64,000 nt of DNA from Alcaligenaceae bacterium. GTDB lineage: Bacteria > Pseudomonadota > Gammaproteobacteria > Burkholderiales > Burkholderiaceae_B. Below, piece by piece: positions 33,878 through 42,288 of this stretch. The DNA lies in the NCBI GenBank assembly GCA_013205565.1, contig JABMMM010000047.1, positions 1 to 64,000 of the forward strand. The letters run 5' to 3'. The notes beneath the pieces were generated by a model. The model was not told the DNA's origin. It saw only the letters and a list, made by a program, of their open reading frames with translations, and made no database searches. The translations under genes and the position numbers were made by a program. The first letter of the stretch is position 1. The number at the start of each line of letters is the position of its first letter.

Positions 33878-34840
33878 CTACTCATCAATTTTTGCACCAG
33901 AGTCTTGAATCGCTTTGGCAAATTTGACGACTTCAGCTCGCAGATGCGTATCAAACTCAGTCGCAGTCATGAGCTTGGTGCTAAAGCCCATTTCTTTAAA
34001 TTTGTCTTGTACGTCGGGTAGGGCCAAGGCGCGATTCACATCGGCGTTTAGCTTGTTTACGATCGCCGTTGGTGTGGCAGCGGGCGCATACAGACCAAAC
34101 CAGGATACGACGTCAAAGCCTGGCAAACCAGACTCAGACACGGTTGGCACATTGGGAGCGGCGGCGACACGCGCTGCGCTAGAGATGGCAAGCACTTTGA
34201 TACGCCCGCCATTCGCGTGCTTGATTGAGGTTGGGATTGGATCAAAAAGCATCGGAATTTGGCCGCCTAATAAATCGGTGAGAGCGGGCGAGCCACCTTT
34301 GTAGGGGATATGCCTAAGCTGCACACCTGCGGTTGTTTTGAAAATTTCACCCGCTAGGTGCGCGCCACCCCCAGGTCCGCTTGAGCCATAGTCAAGGCCG
34401 TTAGGCTGAGTTTTGATGTAGGCGATGAGTTCGGTGACCGAATTTGCAGGCACAGAGGCGTTTACGATGAGTAAAAAGGGTGCAATCGCCAGATGCGCAA
34501 CGGGTACAAAGTCTTTTAAGGTGTCGTAGGGCAGCTTTTTATATAGACTCAGATTAATCGAGTGCTGGGTGCCCTGTAGCAATAAGGTATAGCCATCGGG
34601 AGCCGACTTGGCAACCATATCAGAGCCTACGGTGCCGCTTGCGCCGGCTTTGTTCTCGACAATCGCTTGCTGCCCCCAAGTTTCGGCTAGTTTTTGGCTC
34701 AGAATACGAGCGACAACATCTGTGCCGCCTCCGGCCGGAAACGGCACAACAATGCGAACCGACTTGGTCGGATAGGCCTGCGCAAGCGCCAGGCAGGGGG
34801 CGAACGATAGGGCGAAGAGGGCGGCGAGTAAGCGTTTCAA
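33878..34840 (-). CDS. Bug/TctC family tripartite tricarboxylate transporter receptor
   Basis: A 320-residue periplasmic receptor. Signal peptide MKRLLAALFALSFAPCLALAQ is followed by VPFPAGGGTDVVARILS, VENKAGASGTVG, SAPDGYTLLL and YKGGSPALTDLLGGQIPML, a textbook Bug arrangement. It is divergent from the CoA-transferase/amidohydrolase unit at 34924, with 83 bp between starts, so the two may share control and a substrate. No permease gene is near. Confidence 0.93.
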   Translation of the reverse strand: MKRLLAALFALSFAPCLALAQAYPTKSVRIVVPFPAGGGTDVVARILSQKLAETWGQQAIVENKAGASGTVGSDMVAKSAPDGYTLLLQGTQHSINLSLYKKLPYDTLKDFVPVAHLAIAPFLLIVNASVPANSVTELIAYIKTQPNGLDYGSSGPGGGAHLAGEIFKTTAGVQLRHIPYKGGSPALTDLLGGQIPMLFDPIPTSIKHANGGRIKVLAISSAARVAAAPNVPTVSESGLPGFDVVSWFGLYAPAATPTAIVNKLNADVNRALALPDVQDKFKEMGFSTKLMTATEFDTHLRAEVVKFAKAIQDSGAKIDE

Positions 34841-34923
34841 GTTTGTCTCCTGGCTTGGTGGGAACCAAGCTTCTGTTTGAGCCTCTACAATACGATGATT
34901 GTCACTAAATTGGAACCTTTCTT

Positions 34924-36147
34924 ATGTCTGGCCCGCTTTCTCACATCAAAGTTCTTGATCTTTCGCGTGTGCTAGCCGCCCCGTGGGCCGCACAAAATCT
35001 GGCCGATTTGGGTGCCGAGGTGATTAAAGTTGAGCGTCCGATCAAAGGTGACGATTCGCGCGCCTTTGCTCCTCCGTTTTTAAAGGATCAAGCCGGTAAC
35101 ACGACCCGTGAGTCGGCCTATTTTTGCGCGGCGAACCGTGGCAAAAAGTCGATTACGATCGATCTGTCCAAGCCCGAAGGTCAGCAACTGGTGCGCGAAC
35201 TGGCAAAAAACGTGGATGTAATTTTTGAAAACTACAAAGTGGGCGACTTGGCGCGCTATGGCCTGGGCTACGAAGACATCAAGGCGATCAATCCGACGAT
35301 CATCTATTGCTCGGTGACAGGGTTTGGCCAGACCGGACCTGAAAAAGACCGGCCAGGTTACGATTTTATGGCGCAAGGCATGGGTGGTTTGATGAGCATC
35401 ACCGGAGAGCGTGATGAACTTCCGGGCGGTGGTCCGCAACGTGTCGGTGTGCCGATTATTGATTTGACAACGGGCATGTATGCCTCGGTTGCAGTGTGTG
35501 CGGCGATCGCGAACCGCGCGGTGACGGGCAAGGGGCAGTGGATTGATGTCTCTCTGCTAGACTCATGCGTGGCGTTTTTGGCGAATCAGGCGATGAATTA
35601 TTTTGCAACGGGTGAGGTGCCCAAAGCGATTGGTAATGCTCATCCAAATATTGTTCCTTATCAAACTTTCAAAACGTCTGATGGGGCATTGATTTTGGCC
35701 TGTGGTAACGACAATTTGTTTAAAAAATTCTGCGCAAGCGCTGACTGTGCGCATCTTGCGCTAGACCCTCGCTATTCAACCAACGGCGAGCGGGTAAAAA
35801 ATCGCGAAGAAATCACGGCCATTTTGAATGAAATCTTTTTAAAGTACACCACGCGCGAGTGGGTCAAAATGCTTGATGAGGCTGGTGTGGCCAATGGCCC
35901 CATCAATACGGTGGCTCAAGTATTTGAAGAGCCTCAAGTGCTGGCGCGTGCAATGAAAATAGAATTACCTCATGCAGTGGCCGGTTCGGTTTCTTTAGTC
36001 GCCAGCCCCATGAAGTTTTCGGGCACGCCGCTTAAGCACGAGATCCCGCCGCCCGCGTTAGGCCAACACACTGACGAGATCTTAAGTAATGTATTGAACA
36101 AAAATGCAGAGCAAATCGCCGCGCTTAAATCGTCAGGCATTGTTTAA
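34924..36147 (+). CDS. class III CoA-transferase (CaiB/BaiF family)
   Basis: This 407-residue enzyme has the canonical order: LDLSRVLAAPWAAQNLADLGAEVIKVE at 10-37, TGFGQTGP (132-139), and catalytic Asp180 in PIIDLTTGMYAS. It transfers CoA from a donor such as succinyl-CoA to an acid through a mixed-anhydride and Asp-thioester. The gene is followed 41 bp later by a D-aminoacylase-type amidohydrolase; a route of amide cleavage followed by CoA activation of the freed acid is plausible. ATG 34924 has a weak site (GGAACC at 34912-34917). Confidence 0.92.
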   Translation: MSGPLSHIKVLDLSRVLAAPWAAQNLADLGAEVIKVERPIKGDDSRAFAPPFLKDQAGNTTRESAYFCAANRGKKSITIDLSKPEGQQLVRELAKNVDVIFENYKVGDLARYGLGYEDIKAINPTIIYCSVTGFGQTGPEKDRPGYDFMAQGMGGLMSITGERDELPGGGPQRVGVPIIDLTTGMYASVAVCAAIANRAVTGKGQWIDVSLLDSCVAFLANQAMNYFATGEVPKAIGNAHPNIVPYQTFKTSDGALILACGNDNLFKKFCASADCAHLALDPRYSTNGERVKNREEITAILNEIFLKYTTREWVKMLDEAGVANGPINTVAQVFEEPQVLARAMKIELPHAVAGSVSLVASPMKFSGTPLKHEIPPPALGQHTDEILSNVLNKNAEQIAALKSSGIV

Positions 36148-36188
36148 GCGCTAGACTTATTCTTAAATATAAAAACGGAGAACACATC

Positions 36189-37877
36189 ATGTACGATTTA
36201 ATTATTCGCAATGCGCAGGTATTCGATGGCTTAGGCCATCCCGCAGTGCGCGCTGATGTTGCGATCAAGCAAGGGGTCGTGGCCGAGATCGGCGCGGTCA
36301 AGGGGCAGGCGACGCAAGAAATTGATGCGAAGGGCTTGTCGCTCATGCCAGGCATTGTCGATTTGCACACGCACTTTGACGCTCAGGTGACTTGGGATCG
36401 CACGATGTCGCCCTCGCCAGCGCTTGGAGTGACGACAGTTGTGATGGGCAACTGCGGTTTTGGGATTGCGCCTTGTCCGGCACCACAACGCGAAACCATG
36501 ATGAAAAATTTATCTGTGGTCGAGGGAATGGATCTGACTTCTCTGCTCACGGGGGTGAATTGGGGCTTCGAAACCTTCAAAGAATATATGGATCAGCTAC
36601 GCTCGATCAAGCCGTATCTGAATACAGCAGTATTTGTGGGCCATTCTGTTGTGCGCACGGCGGTGATGGGCGAGGCGGGTTCTGAAAAGGCCGAGCCCTC
36701 GCCGCAAGAACTCGAAGCGATGTGTCAGCTCGTGCGCGAGGCGATGGCGGCGGGCTCTATTGGGTTTGCCTCTTCGTTTTCGCCTAACCACAGCGGCTTT
36801 GCGGGTCGGCCAATGCCTTCGACGATCGCCTCTGAGCAAGAGTTAATGGCTTTAACCGGCGTATTGGGCGAGACGAATAAGGGTGTCTTTATGATGGCAA
36901 CCGGCTCGCGCGCCACACCTGAGGTCATGGAAAAGGTCGCTGCCAATAGTGGTCGGCCCGCTTTTATTTCGACAGTATTGTCGATGTTTAACCCAGCCAA
37001 TCCAGATCTTGCTCTCACCTATTACGACAGAGCTGCCGAGATGCGTGCACGTGGGAACGAAGTCTATATTCTGACTAGCTGTCAGCCGCTTTCGTTTGAC
37101 TTCACGCTGGCCGAGCCTTATCCACTGATCAGCCACTCGGCCTTTGATGCAATTAAAAATAAGTCGAAAGACGAAATTAAAAAAGTCTATGCAGATTCGA
37201 GTTTTCGACAGGCGTTGCGCGAAAATTTAAAAAATCCAAAAACTGGGATTCTTTTTTTAGGCGACTGGAAATATCTTGAGGTGGGTGAAACGTATCTGCC
37301 CGAACACGAAGGGCTTGAAGGACTCACCATTGAAGCACTCGGTAAAAAATGGGGCACAGATCCACTTGACGCCTTTTTTGATTTGGCGATCAAAGAGGAG
37401 CTGCAAAGTCACTTTACAGGTAAGTTTTTTAACCATATCGACGCAGGCGTAGCTCCGCTGATTAAGCATTCCTCTGCCGTGGTGACCTTGTCGGATGCGG
37501 GCGCGCATTTGATCTACATGTGTGATGCGGCGTTCGGTCTGCACTTTTTGTCGCATTGGGTACGCGAGACCGGACATTTTTCTTTAGAAGAGGGCATTCA
37601 ACGGATCACGAGTCAGGCCGCCGATCGGTTCAAGATTCCTAATCGGGGGCGTTTATTGGTGGGTAGCCCTGCAGATATGTTGTTGTTTAATCCCGCAACG
37701 GTAGGTATGACCAAGGTCGAGACGCTTAACGATTTGCCTGGGGGTGGTTCAAGAAAAGTGCGCGCGGGTAATGGTATTCACGGCGTTTGGGTCAACGGCT
37801 GTTTGGTGCACGACGGTAAAGATTATGTCGAGCTAGAGGGTGGTCCGGGTCATGTCTTAGATCGCTTTGATCACTAA
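36189..37877 (+). CDS. D-aminoacylase-type amidohydrolase
   Basis: The 562-residue protein belongs to the N-acyl-D-amino-acid deacylase branch of the amidohydrolases. It has metal ligands His60 and His62 in DLHTHFDAQVTWD, Cys89 in GNCGFGIAP (the D-aminoacylase Cys ligand), and TLSDAGAHLIYMCD near the C-terminus for the catalytic Asp. It would hydrolyse an N-acyl or related amide in the cytoplasm. GGAG at 36177-36180 (eight bases before the ATG at 36189) is a clean ribosome binding site. It likely forms an operon with the CoA-transferase. It ends 9 bp before the convergent nucleoside transporter. Confidence 0.9.
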   Translation: MYDLIIRNAQVFDGLGHPAVRADVAIKQGVVAEIGAVKGQATQEIDAKGLSLMPGIVDLHTHFDAQVTWDRTMSPSPALGVTTVVMGNCGFGIAPCPAPQRETMMKNLSVVEGMDLTSLLTGVNWGFETFKEYMDQLRSIKPYLNTAVFVGHSVVRTAVMGEAGSEKAEPSPQELEAMCQLVREAMAAGSIGFASSFSPNHSGFAGRPMPSTIASEQELMALTGVLGETNKGVFMMATGSRATPEVMEKVAANSGRPAFISTVLSMFNPANPDLALTYYDRAAEMRARGNEVYILTSCQPLSFDFTLAEPYPLISHSAFDAIKNKSKDEIKKVYADSSFRQALRENLKNPKTGILFLGDWKYLEVGETYLPEHEGLEGLTIEALGKKWGTDPLDAFFDLAIKEELQSHFTGKFFNHIDAGVAPLIKHSSAVVTLSDAGAHLIYMCDAAFGLHFLSHWVRETGHFSLEEGIQRITSQAADRFKIPNRGRLLVGSPADMLLFNPATVGMTKVETLNDLPGGGSRKVRAGNGIHGVWVNGCLVHDGKDYVELEGGPGHVLDRFDH

Positions 37878-37886
37878 CCGACTATG

Positions 37887-39137
37887 CTAATCCAGAACGA
37901 TGGCAACAACTGCAGCGCTCATGCAAGTTGCCATCCCACCCACTAAGATTGAGCGCAAGCCAAGCTCGACAATTTCGGCTCGTCTGGTGGGAGCCATCGC
38001 GCCTAAGCCTCCAATCACAATGCCTAAGCTGCCAAAATTAGCGAAGCCACAAAGGGCATATGTCATGATGAGCTGGCTGCGCGCGGATAACGCCCCTGCA
38101 GGTAGTTTGGCCAAATCTAAATAAGCGATCATTTCATTGAGCGCGAACTTGGTGCCTAAGAGCTGACCCGCCACACCCGCTTCGGCCCACGGAATACCGA
38201 GCATCCAGACGATGGGTTGCATGGGGATACCGATTAACCGCTGTAAGGTGATTGGCTCACCCGCAATTAGCGGTAAAAGCCCTAAAGCACTATTGAGCAA
38301 AGCAACGAGTGCGACCAAAACGATCAGCATCGCGGCAATATTGACTACCAGTCGTATTCCGTCGCCCGTGCCCGTGACGAGGGCGTCCATTGTGCTTGCG
38401 TAAGTCGCCGTTGGCTGGAAGGGTACCTGCGAAAGCCCTGCGGGCAAGGGCACCAACAGGCGGGCGAGCATGATTGCTGCGGGGGCACTTACAACAGAAG
38501 AGATGAGAAGGTGGCTGGCAGCGTCTGGCACAATATGACTAAGCACGCTTGCGTAAATGACCAGCACAGTGCCTGCAATGCACGACATTCCCGAGGCCAT
38601 GACAACAAACAGGTCGGCTCGGCTCATTTGCGCCAGGTAAGGGCGAATGAGCAAAGGTGCTTCAACCATGCCAACAAAAATATTAGCCGATACAGCAAAA
38701 CTCGTCGCACCATTCATGTTTAGAACCTTGGCCAGTAGCCAAGAAAATACGCCGACAATTTTTGGCAAAATGCGCCAGTGATAGAGTAGTGCGGCAAAAG
38801 CACTAATGAACAACGCAAGTGGCAAGGCTTGAAAAGCCAGCACGTAAGCTGCGCCTGGCTGGTTTTCGTTGAAGGGCAGCGGGGCACCGCCAAGGTAGCC
38901 AAAAACAAGAGAGGTACCGGCTTCGCTTGCTTTTTGCAAGGCGAGTACCCCCCGGTTTAATAGCGCCACAAGGTCTTTCACAAAAGGAACCTTGAGCAAG
39001 ACAAGCGCCAGCGCAAATTGCGAGGCGATTCCAACAGCAATCAGCGTCATTTTTTTAGCATGACGGTTTTCGCTCAGCAAAAGCGTCACAAAAGTGAGTG
39101 CCAAAATACCGCTGAGTGGCTGAAGCGTTGAAAGCAT
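37887..39137 (-). CDS. concentrative nucleoside transporter (NupC/CNT family)
   Basis: The 416-residue inner-membrane protein has the CNT architecture. N-terminal helices precede FGYLGGAPLPF, and the conserved core follows: VGMVEAPLLIRPYLAQMSRADLF, ASGMSCIAGTVLVIYA, GTKFALNEMIAYLDLA and CGFANFGSLGIVIGGLGAMAP. These transporters use a proton or sodium gradient to import nucleosides. Length and motif set match a complete gene. It stands alone, convergent with the amidohydrolase, and gives no sign of linkage to the pathway modules around it. The 154-bp gap up to the next gene shows no further gene. Confidence 0.93.
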   Translation of the reverse strand: MLSTLQPLSGILALTFVTLLLSENRHAKKMTLIAVGIASQFALALVLLKVPFVKDLVALLNRGVLALQKASEAGTSLVFGYLGGAPLPFNENQPGAAYVLAFQALPLALFISAFAALLYHWRILPKIVGVFSWLLAKVLNMNGATSFAVSANIFVGMVEAPLLIRPYLAQMSRADLFVVMASGMSCIAGTVLVIYASVLSHIVPDAASHLLISSVVSAPAAIMLARLLVPLPAGLSQVPFQPTATYASTMDALVTGTGDGIRLVVNIAAMLIVLVALVALLNSALGLLPLIAGEPITLQRLIGIPMQPIVWMLGIPWAEAGVAGQLLGTKFALNEMIAYLDLAKLPAGALSARSQLIMTYALCGFANFGSLGIVIGGLGAMAPTRRAEIVELGLRSILVGGMATCMSAAVVAIVLD

Positions 39138-39291
39138 GTTGTTAACCTAGTTAAACCGTTTCATGCTCATAAGACACCCCTTATTCCTTAAATGTTAGGC
39201 TAAGAAGTGTCTACAAAACTAGTAGCGATTCCTTCGACATCGCTCCGATTTTTTGAATCCTATCCCTGATGTCTTTTGCAAACTAGTGTGC

Positions 39292-40302
39292 TCAACTGCC
39301 CGGCAATGAGTGTATTTCTGGGAAAAATAAATCAGTCCATTTTTCGGGGCGATTCTTCAAAGTACCGACCTCCTGCATGAATTGGGCGTACGGTAATACT
39401 TTTTCGGGCGTGAGTGTGATCTGAATATCTGGATCATTGAGCATCTTTAAGATTGACTCAGCAGTTTCTTTGCCACCAGTATCCTTCACATATAGCCGCG
39501 CGGCGTCTTGTTTATTTGCATTGATCCAGTCAGTCGCTTCCTTAAGCGCATCAAATACTGCCCGATAAGATTTTGGGTTGTCTTTTCGAAACGCGTCGGT
39601 TGCCCAGACCATTAAAAAAGTATTTCTTCCACCCATTATTTGATAAGAATTTAAGACGACACGTACGTCTTTATTTTCGAGAGCCATGTATTGAAATGGA
39701 GGGGTGGTAAAAGTTGAAGTTACCTCGGTGCCACCGCTTAACATAGTCTTTAAGCCTTCTGGATGCGGTAAGTTGACCATGAGCGTGTCAAGTTTTTTGT
39801 ACTGGGCGATTCCCCAAGTCTTTGCCGCAGCCATTTGTAAGTAGGTGGTCTGTACGGAAGAGCCCGCGCCGGCCATTGCGATTTTATTATTGCTACCAAA
39901 GTCACTGATAGTTTTAATCTTTGGATCGCGTGTGACGAGTAGGTTTGGCATCGAACTTAAAGCAGCGACGCCGTGCACTTTTGCGTTGTTGCGGGTCTTA
40001 TCCCAAAGAATGAAGGCCGGTCCGGTCCCACCTGCCGCGAAGTGGAGCCTTCCAGAAAGCATTGCGTCATTGGCCGCAGATCCACTTGCGAAGCGCGCCC
40101 ACTCAACCTTGGTATTTGCTAAGCCGACGCTTGCTAAGTGTTTTTCAACCAGCTTCATTTGATCCATTACGGCCAGTTGCAAATAGCCAATACCAAATTG
40201 ACGCGCTAACACGACCTTGTCGACTTCAGCGTGTGCAGTAAGCCCCGTGCTCAGGATGACCCATGTGCAAGTCGCGAAAAATATCTGCTTGATTCTTTTC
40301 AT
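39292..40302 (-). CDS. ABC transporter binding protein, NMT1/TauA-like
   Basis: The 336-residue protein has a signal peptide (MKRIKQIFFATCTWVILSTGL, cleavage after AHA) and a type II periplasmic binding fold: LARQFGIGYLQLAVMDQMKLVEK, ASGSAANDAMLSGRLHFAAG, ATDAFRKDNPKSYRAVFDALKEA. NMT1/TauA/SsuA proteins bind sulfonates, nitrate or pyrimidine precursors. GGAGAA six bases before ATG 40302 decides this start over a longer upstream frame. No permease or ATPase gene is beside it, so it is an orphan receptor. It is the last gene of the carboxyltransferase operon and might feed it. Confidence 0.88.
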   Translation of the reverse strand: MKRIKQIFFATCTWVILSTGLTAHAEVDKVVLARQFGIGYLQLAVMDQMKLVEKHLASVGLANTKVEWARFASGSAANDAMLSGRLHFAAGGTGPAFILWDKTRNNAKVHGVAALSSMPNLLVTRDPKIKTISDFGSNNKIAMAGAGSSVQTTYLQMAAAKTWGIAQYKKLDTLMVNLPHPEGLKTMLSGGTEVTSTFTTPPFQYMALENKDVRVVLNSYQIMGGRNTFLMVWATDAFRKDNPKSYRAVFDALKEATDWINANKQDAARLYVKDTGGKETAESILKMLNDPDIQITLTPEKVLPYAQFMQEVGTLKNRPEKWTDLFFPEIHSLPGS

Positions 40303-40372
40303 GTTGCGTTCTCCGATTAGTGGTGAGTTACGACGGTTGACTGATATGCAGCGAGTAGTGTTCTTGAAATAA

Positions 40373-41965
40373 TTAAGGCCGAACCCCAAACTTTGCTTTT
40401 TGACCAAGTGTGGTTGCCAGGCGGTATTGTGCAGCATCGATAAAACGACAAAGATAGGGGCGTGTCTCGCGAGGGTCAATAATGTCCTCTACGCCAAACG
40501 CCTCCGCGGTACGTTGTGGTGAAGCCTTTGCGGTCAGCTCCATCTCGATTTCTCGCTCGCGCGCTTTAGGATCGGCCGCTTCACTGAGTTCGCGTCTAAA
40601 CGCCACTGCGACTCCGCCTTCTATAGGTAGCGAGCCCCATTCGGCAGACGGCCAGGCGATTTTAAAGTCAAGACCACTTTTGTCGGTGGCACCCATGCCA
40701 GCCATGCCGTAACACTTTCGGATCACAACGGTATACACCGGAACGCTCGCTTGCAGTGCGGCTTGCACGCTGCGCATGCCGTCGCGCAACGTACCGGCGG
40801 CTTCGGCGTCTCGACCGACCATAAAGCCAGGTACGTCGACTAAAAAGATTAAGGGAATATGAAAGCAGTCGCAGAGATCAATAAAGTGAGTTTGTTTGCG
40901 AGCCCCCTTGCCATCGACGGCTCCGCCGTAAAACATTGGATTATTCGCAATGATACCGACGACCTTTCCGTTCATGCGCGCCAGAGTTGTAATGATTGCT
41001 TTACCAAAAGTTGGCTGGATTTCAAAGCCTGATTCGCGATCGATGATCATGTTGATGAGCTTGCGCATGTTGTAAGGTTTGCGTCGATCTTTAGGCACGA
41101 TTGTCGCGAGCGCCTGGTCGCAGCGATCGACTGGGTCATCGCAAGTCACAACGGGAGGAAGCTCCCAGACATTTTGCGGCATATAACTTAGGTAGCGACG
41201 AATCATTGCAAAGCACTCTTGCTCGGATTGCGCGACGTTATCGATCGTGCCGGCCAGATCAACCGCAACAGCGGCTCCGCCGAGTTCTTCTTTTGTCAGT
41301 TTTTGTCCAAGCGAGCGTTCAACGACTGGAGGTCCGGCGGCAAACACCTGACTCGTTTGATTAATCATGACAGTCCAGTGCGACAAGATCGCACGTCCGG
41401 CCGGACCACCCGCTGCGGTGCCCATGACGGCTGAGACGACCGGCACTTCACCAAGCAGTTGCACGGATTGTTCGAAGCCATTGACGCCCGGAAACACCGA
41501 ATGACCCCTGCGTAGGATAGAGGTCACACTACCGCCGGCGCCGTCTATTAGATTGACAAGGGGGATGCGATATTGGTGAGCCAGGTCTTCGATGAAGCCA
41601 CCTTGACCGCCTTTCTTTCGATCGCCTGTCCAGCTTGTGCCGCCACGAACGGTAAAGTCTTCGCCGCCCAAAGCAATGGGTCTGCCGTTAATGTTTGCGA
41701 TGCCCATAATGTAGGGAGCGGGGGTCACGCCGACCAGTACGTTATTTTCGTAGCGACCTTGGCCTGTGAGTTTGCCAATTTCTTGAAATGAGGCTTTATC
41801 CACTAGTTGTTCGACACGTTCACGAATGGTGAGCCGACCCGCTTCGTGATGCTTGGCCACGGCAGCCGTGCCCCCCATCGCTTTAGCCTGTTCGCGTCGA
41901 AACGCGAGCTCTGCAAGTTCTTGGCTCCAGTCGTTACTCGGTGTGGTCGTCGACTCTGTTTTCAC
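40373..41965 (-). CDS. acyl-CoA carboxyltransferase (beta-subunit type), copy 2
   Basis: This 530-residue protein contains both crotonase-fold halves of a propionyl-CoA carboxylase beta-type subunit: GRPIALGGEDFTVRGG, LIDGAGGSVTS in the first half, and GIIANNPMFYGGAVDGKGARKQTHFIDLCD, IPLIFLVDVPGFMVG, GMAGMGAT in the second. It moves a carboxyl group between carboxybiotin and an acyl-CoA. I set GTG 41965 (MKTESTTTPSND) as the start; the longer frame contains unlikely sequence. It is one of two such subunits separated only by a free biotinyl gene, with no biotin carboxylase nearby. The acyl-CoA specificity is unknown. Confidence 0.9.
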   Translation of the reverse strand: MKTESTTTPSNDWSQELAELAFRREQAKAMGGTAAVAKHHEAGRLTIRERVEQLVDKASFQEIGKLTGQGRYENNVLVGVTPAPYIMGIANINGRPIALGGEDFTVRGGTSWTGDRKKGGQGGFIEDLAHQYRIPLVNLIDGAGGSVTSILRRGHSVFPGVNGFEQSVQLLGEVPVVSAVMGTAAGGPAGRAILSHWTVMINQTSQVFAAGPPVVERSLGQKLTKEELGGAAVAVDLAGTIDNVAQSEQECFAMIRRYLSYMPQNVWELPPVVTCDDPVDRCDQALATIVPKDRRKPYNMRKLINMIIDRESGFEIQPTFGKAIITTLARMNGKVVGIIANNPMFYGGAVDGKGARKQTHFIDLCDCFHIPLIFLVDVPGFMVGRDAEAAGTLRDGMRSVQAALQASVPVYTVVIRKCYGMAGMGATDKSGLDFKIAWPSAEWGSLPIEGGVAVAFRRELSEAADPKAREREIEMELTAKASPQRTAEAFGVEDIIDPRETRPYLCRFIDAAQYRLATTLGQKAKFGVRP

Positions 41966-42020
41966 GTGGCGATCTCGGCTAAAAAGGGATGGATGGATGG
42001 CGTCGTGAGTCTGACGATTT

Positions 42021-42242
42021 TTATCGTTCGATAATTGCGAGCACTTGGCCTTCGTTGACAGCGTCACCCTCGTTGACGCAAATTTCAACTAAGGTGCCGC
42101 CCTCCTCGGCGACCAAAGGGATCTCCATTTTCATCGACTCAATAATCATGACAGTGTGCTCTTTATCAAGCTTTTGTCCGCTGGTTGTTTCAATTTTCCA
42201 GATGGATCCAGTGACTTCAGACTTTAATTCGTGACGGCTCAT
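42021..42242 (-). CDS. free-standing biotin carboxyl carrier protein (73 aa)
   Basis: The whole protein is one biotinyl domain. It has the ESMKMEIP motif with biotinylation Lys38, followed by GGTLVEICVNEGDAVNEGQVLAIIE, the usual second beta-hairpin. It is short for a BCCP (about 70-80 residues is the minimum) and lacks the Pro/Ala-rich N-terminal linker of AccB. AGGAAT before ATG 42242 supports this start. It sits between two carboxyltransferase genes and can swing carboxybiotin between them. Absence of a biotin carboxylase in the operon is the notable point. Confidence 0.9.
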   Translation of the reverse strand: MSRHELKSEVTGSIWKIETTSGQKLDKEHTVMIIESMKMEIPLVAEEGGTLVEICVNEGDAVNEGQVLAIIER

Positions 42243-42288
42243 GTTGTAGATTCCTGTTGATATTGTGACCAAGACAGACTGTAAGGAG

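Noticed and set aside
39138..39291. Short AGACAC/GTGTCT inverted repeat
   Set aside because: Only six base pairs around a loop of more than 30 nt, which is expected by chance; no terminator-like T run at a sensible place.
40303..40479. N-terminal extension of the NMT1/TauA-like binding protein
   Set aside because: GGAGAA and a typical Lys-rich signal peptide start at 40302; the longer frame has no secretory features and enters the carboxyltransferase end.
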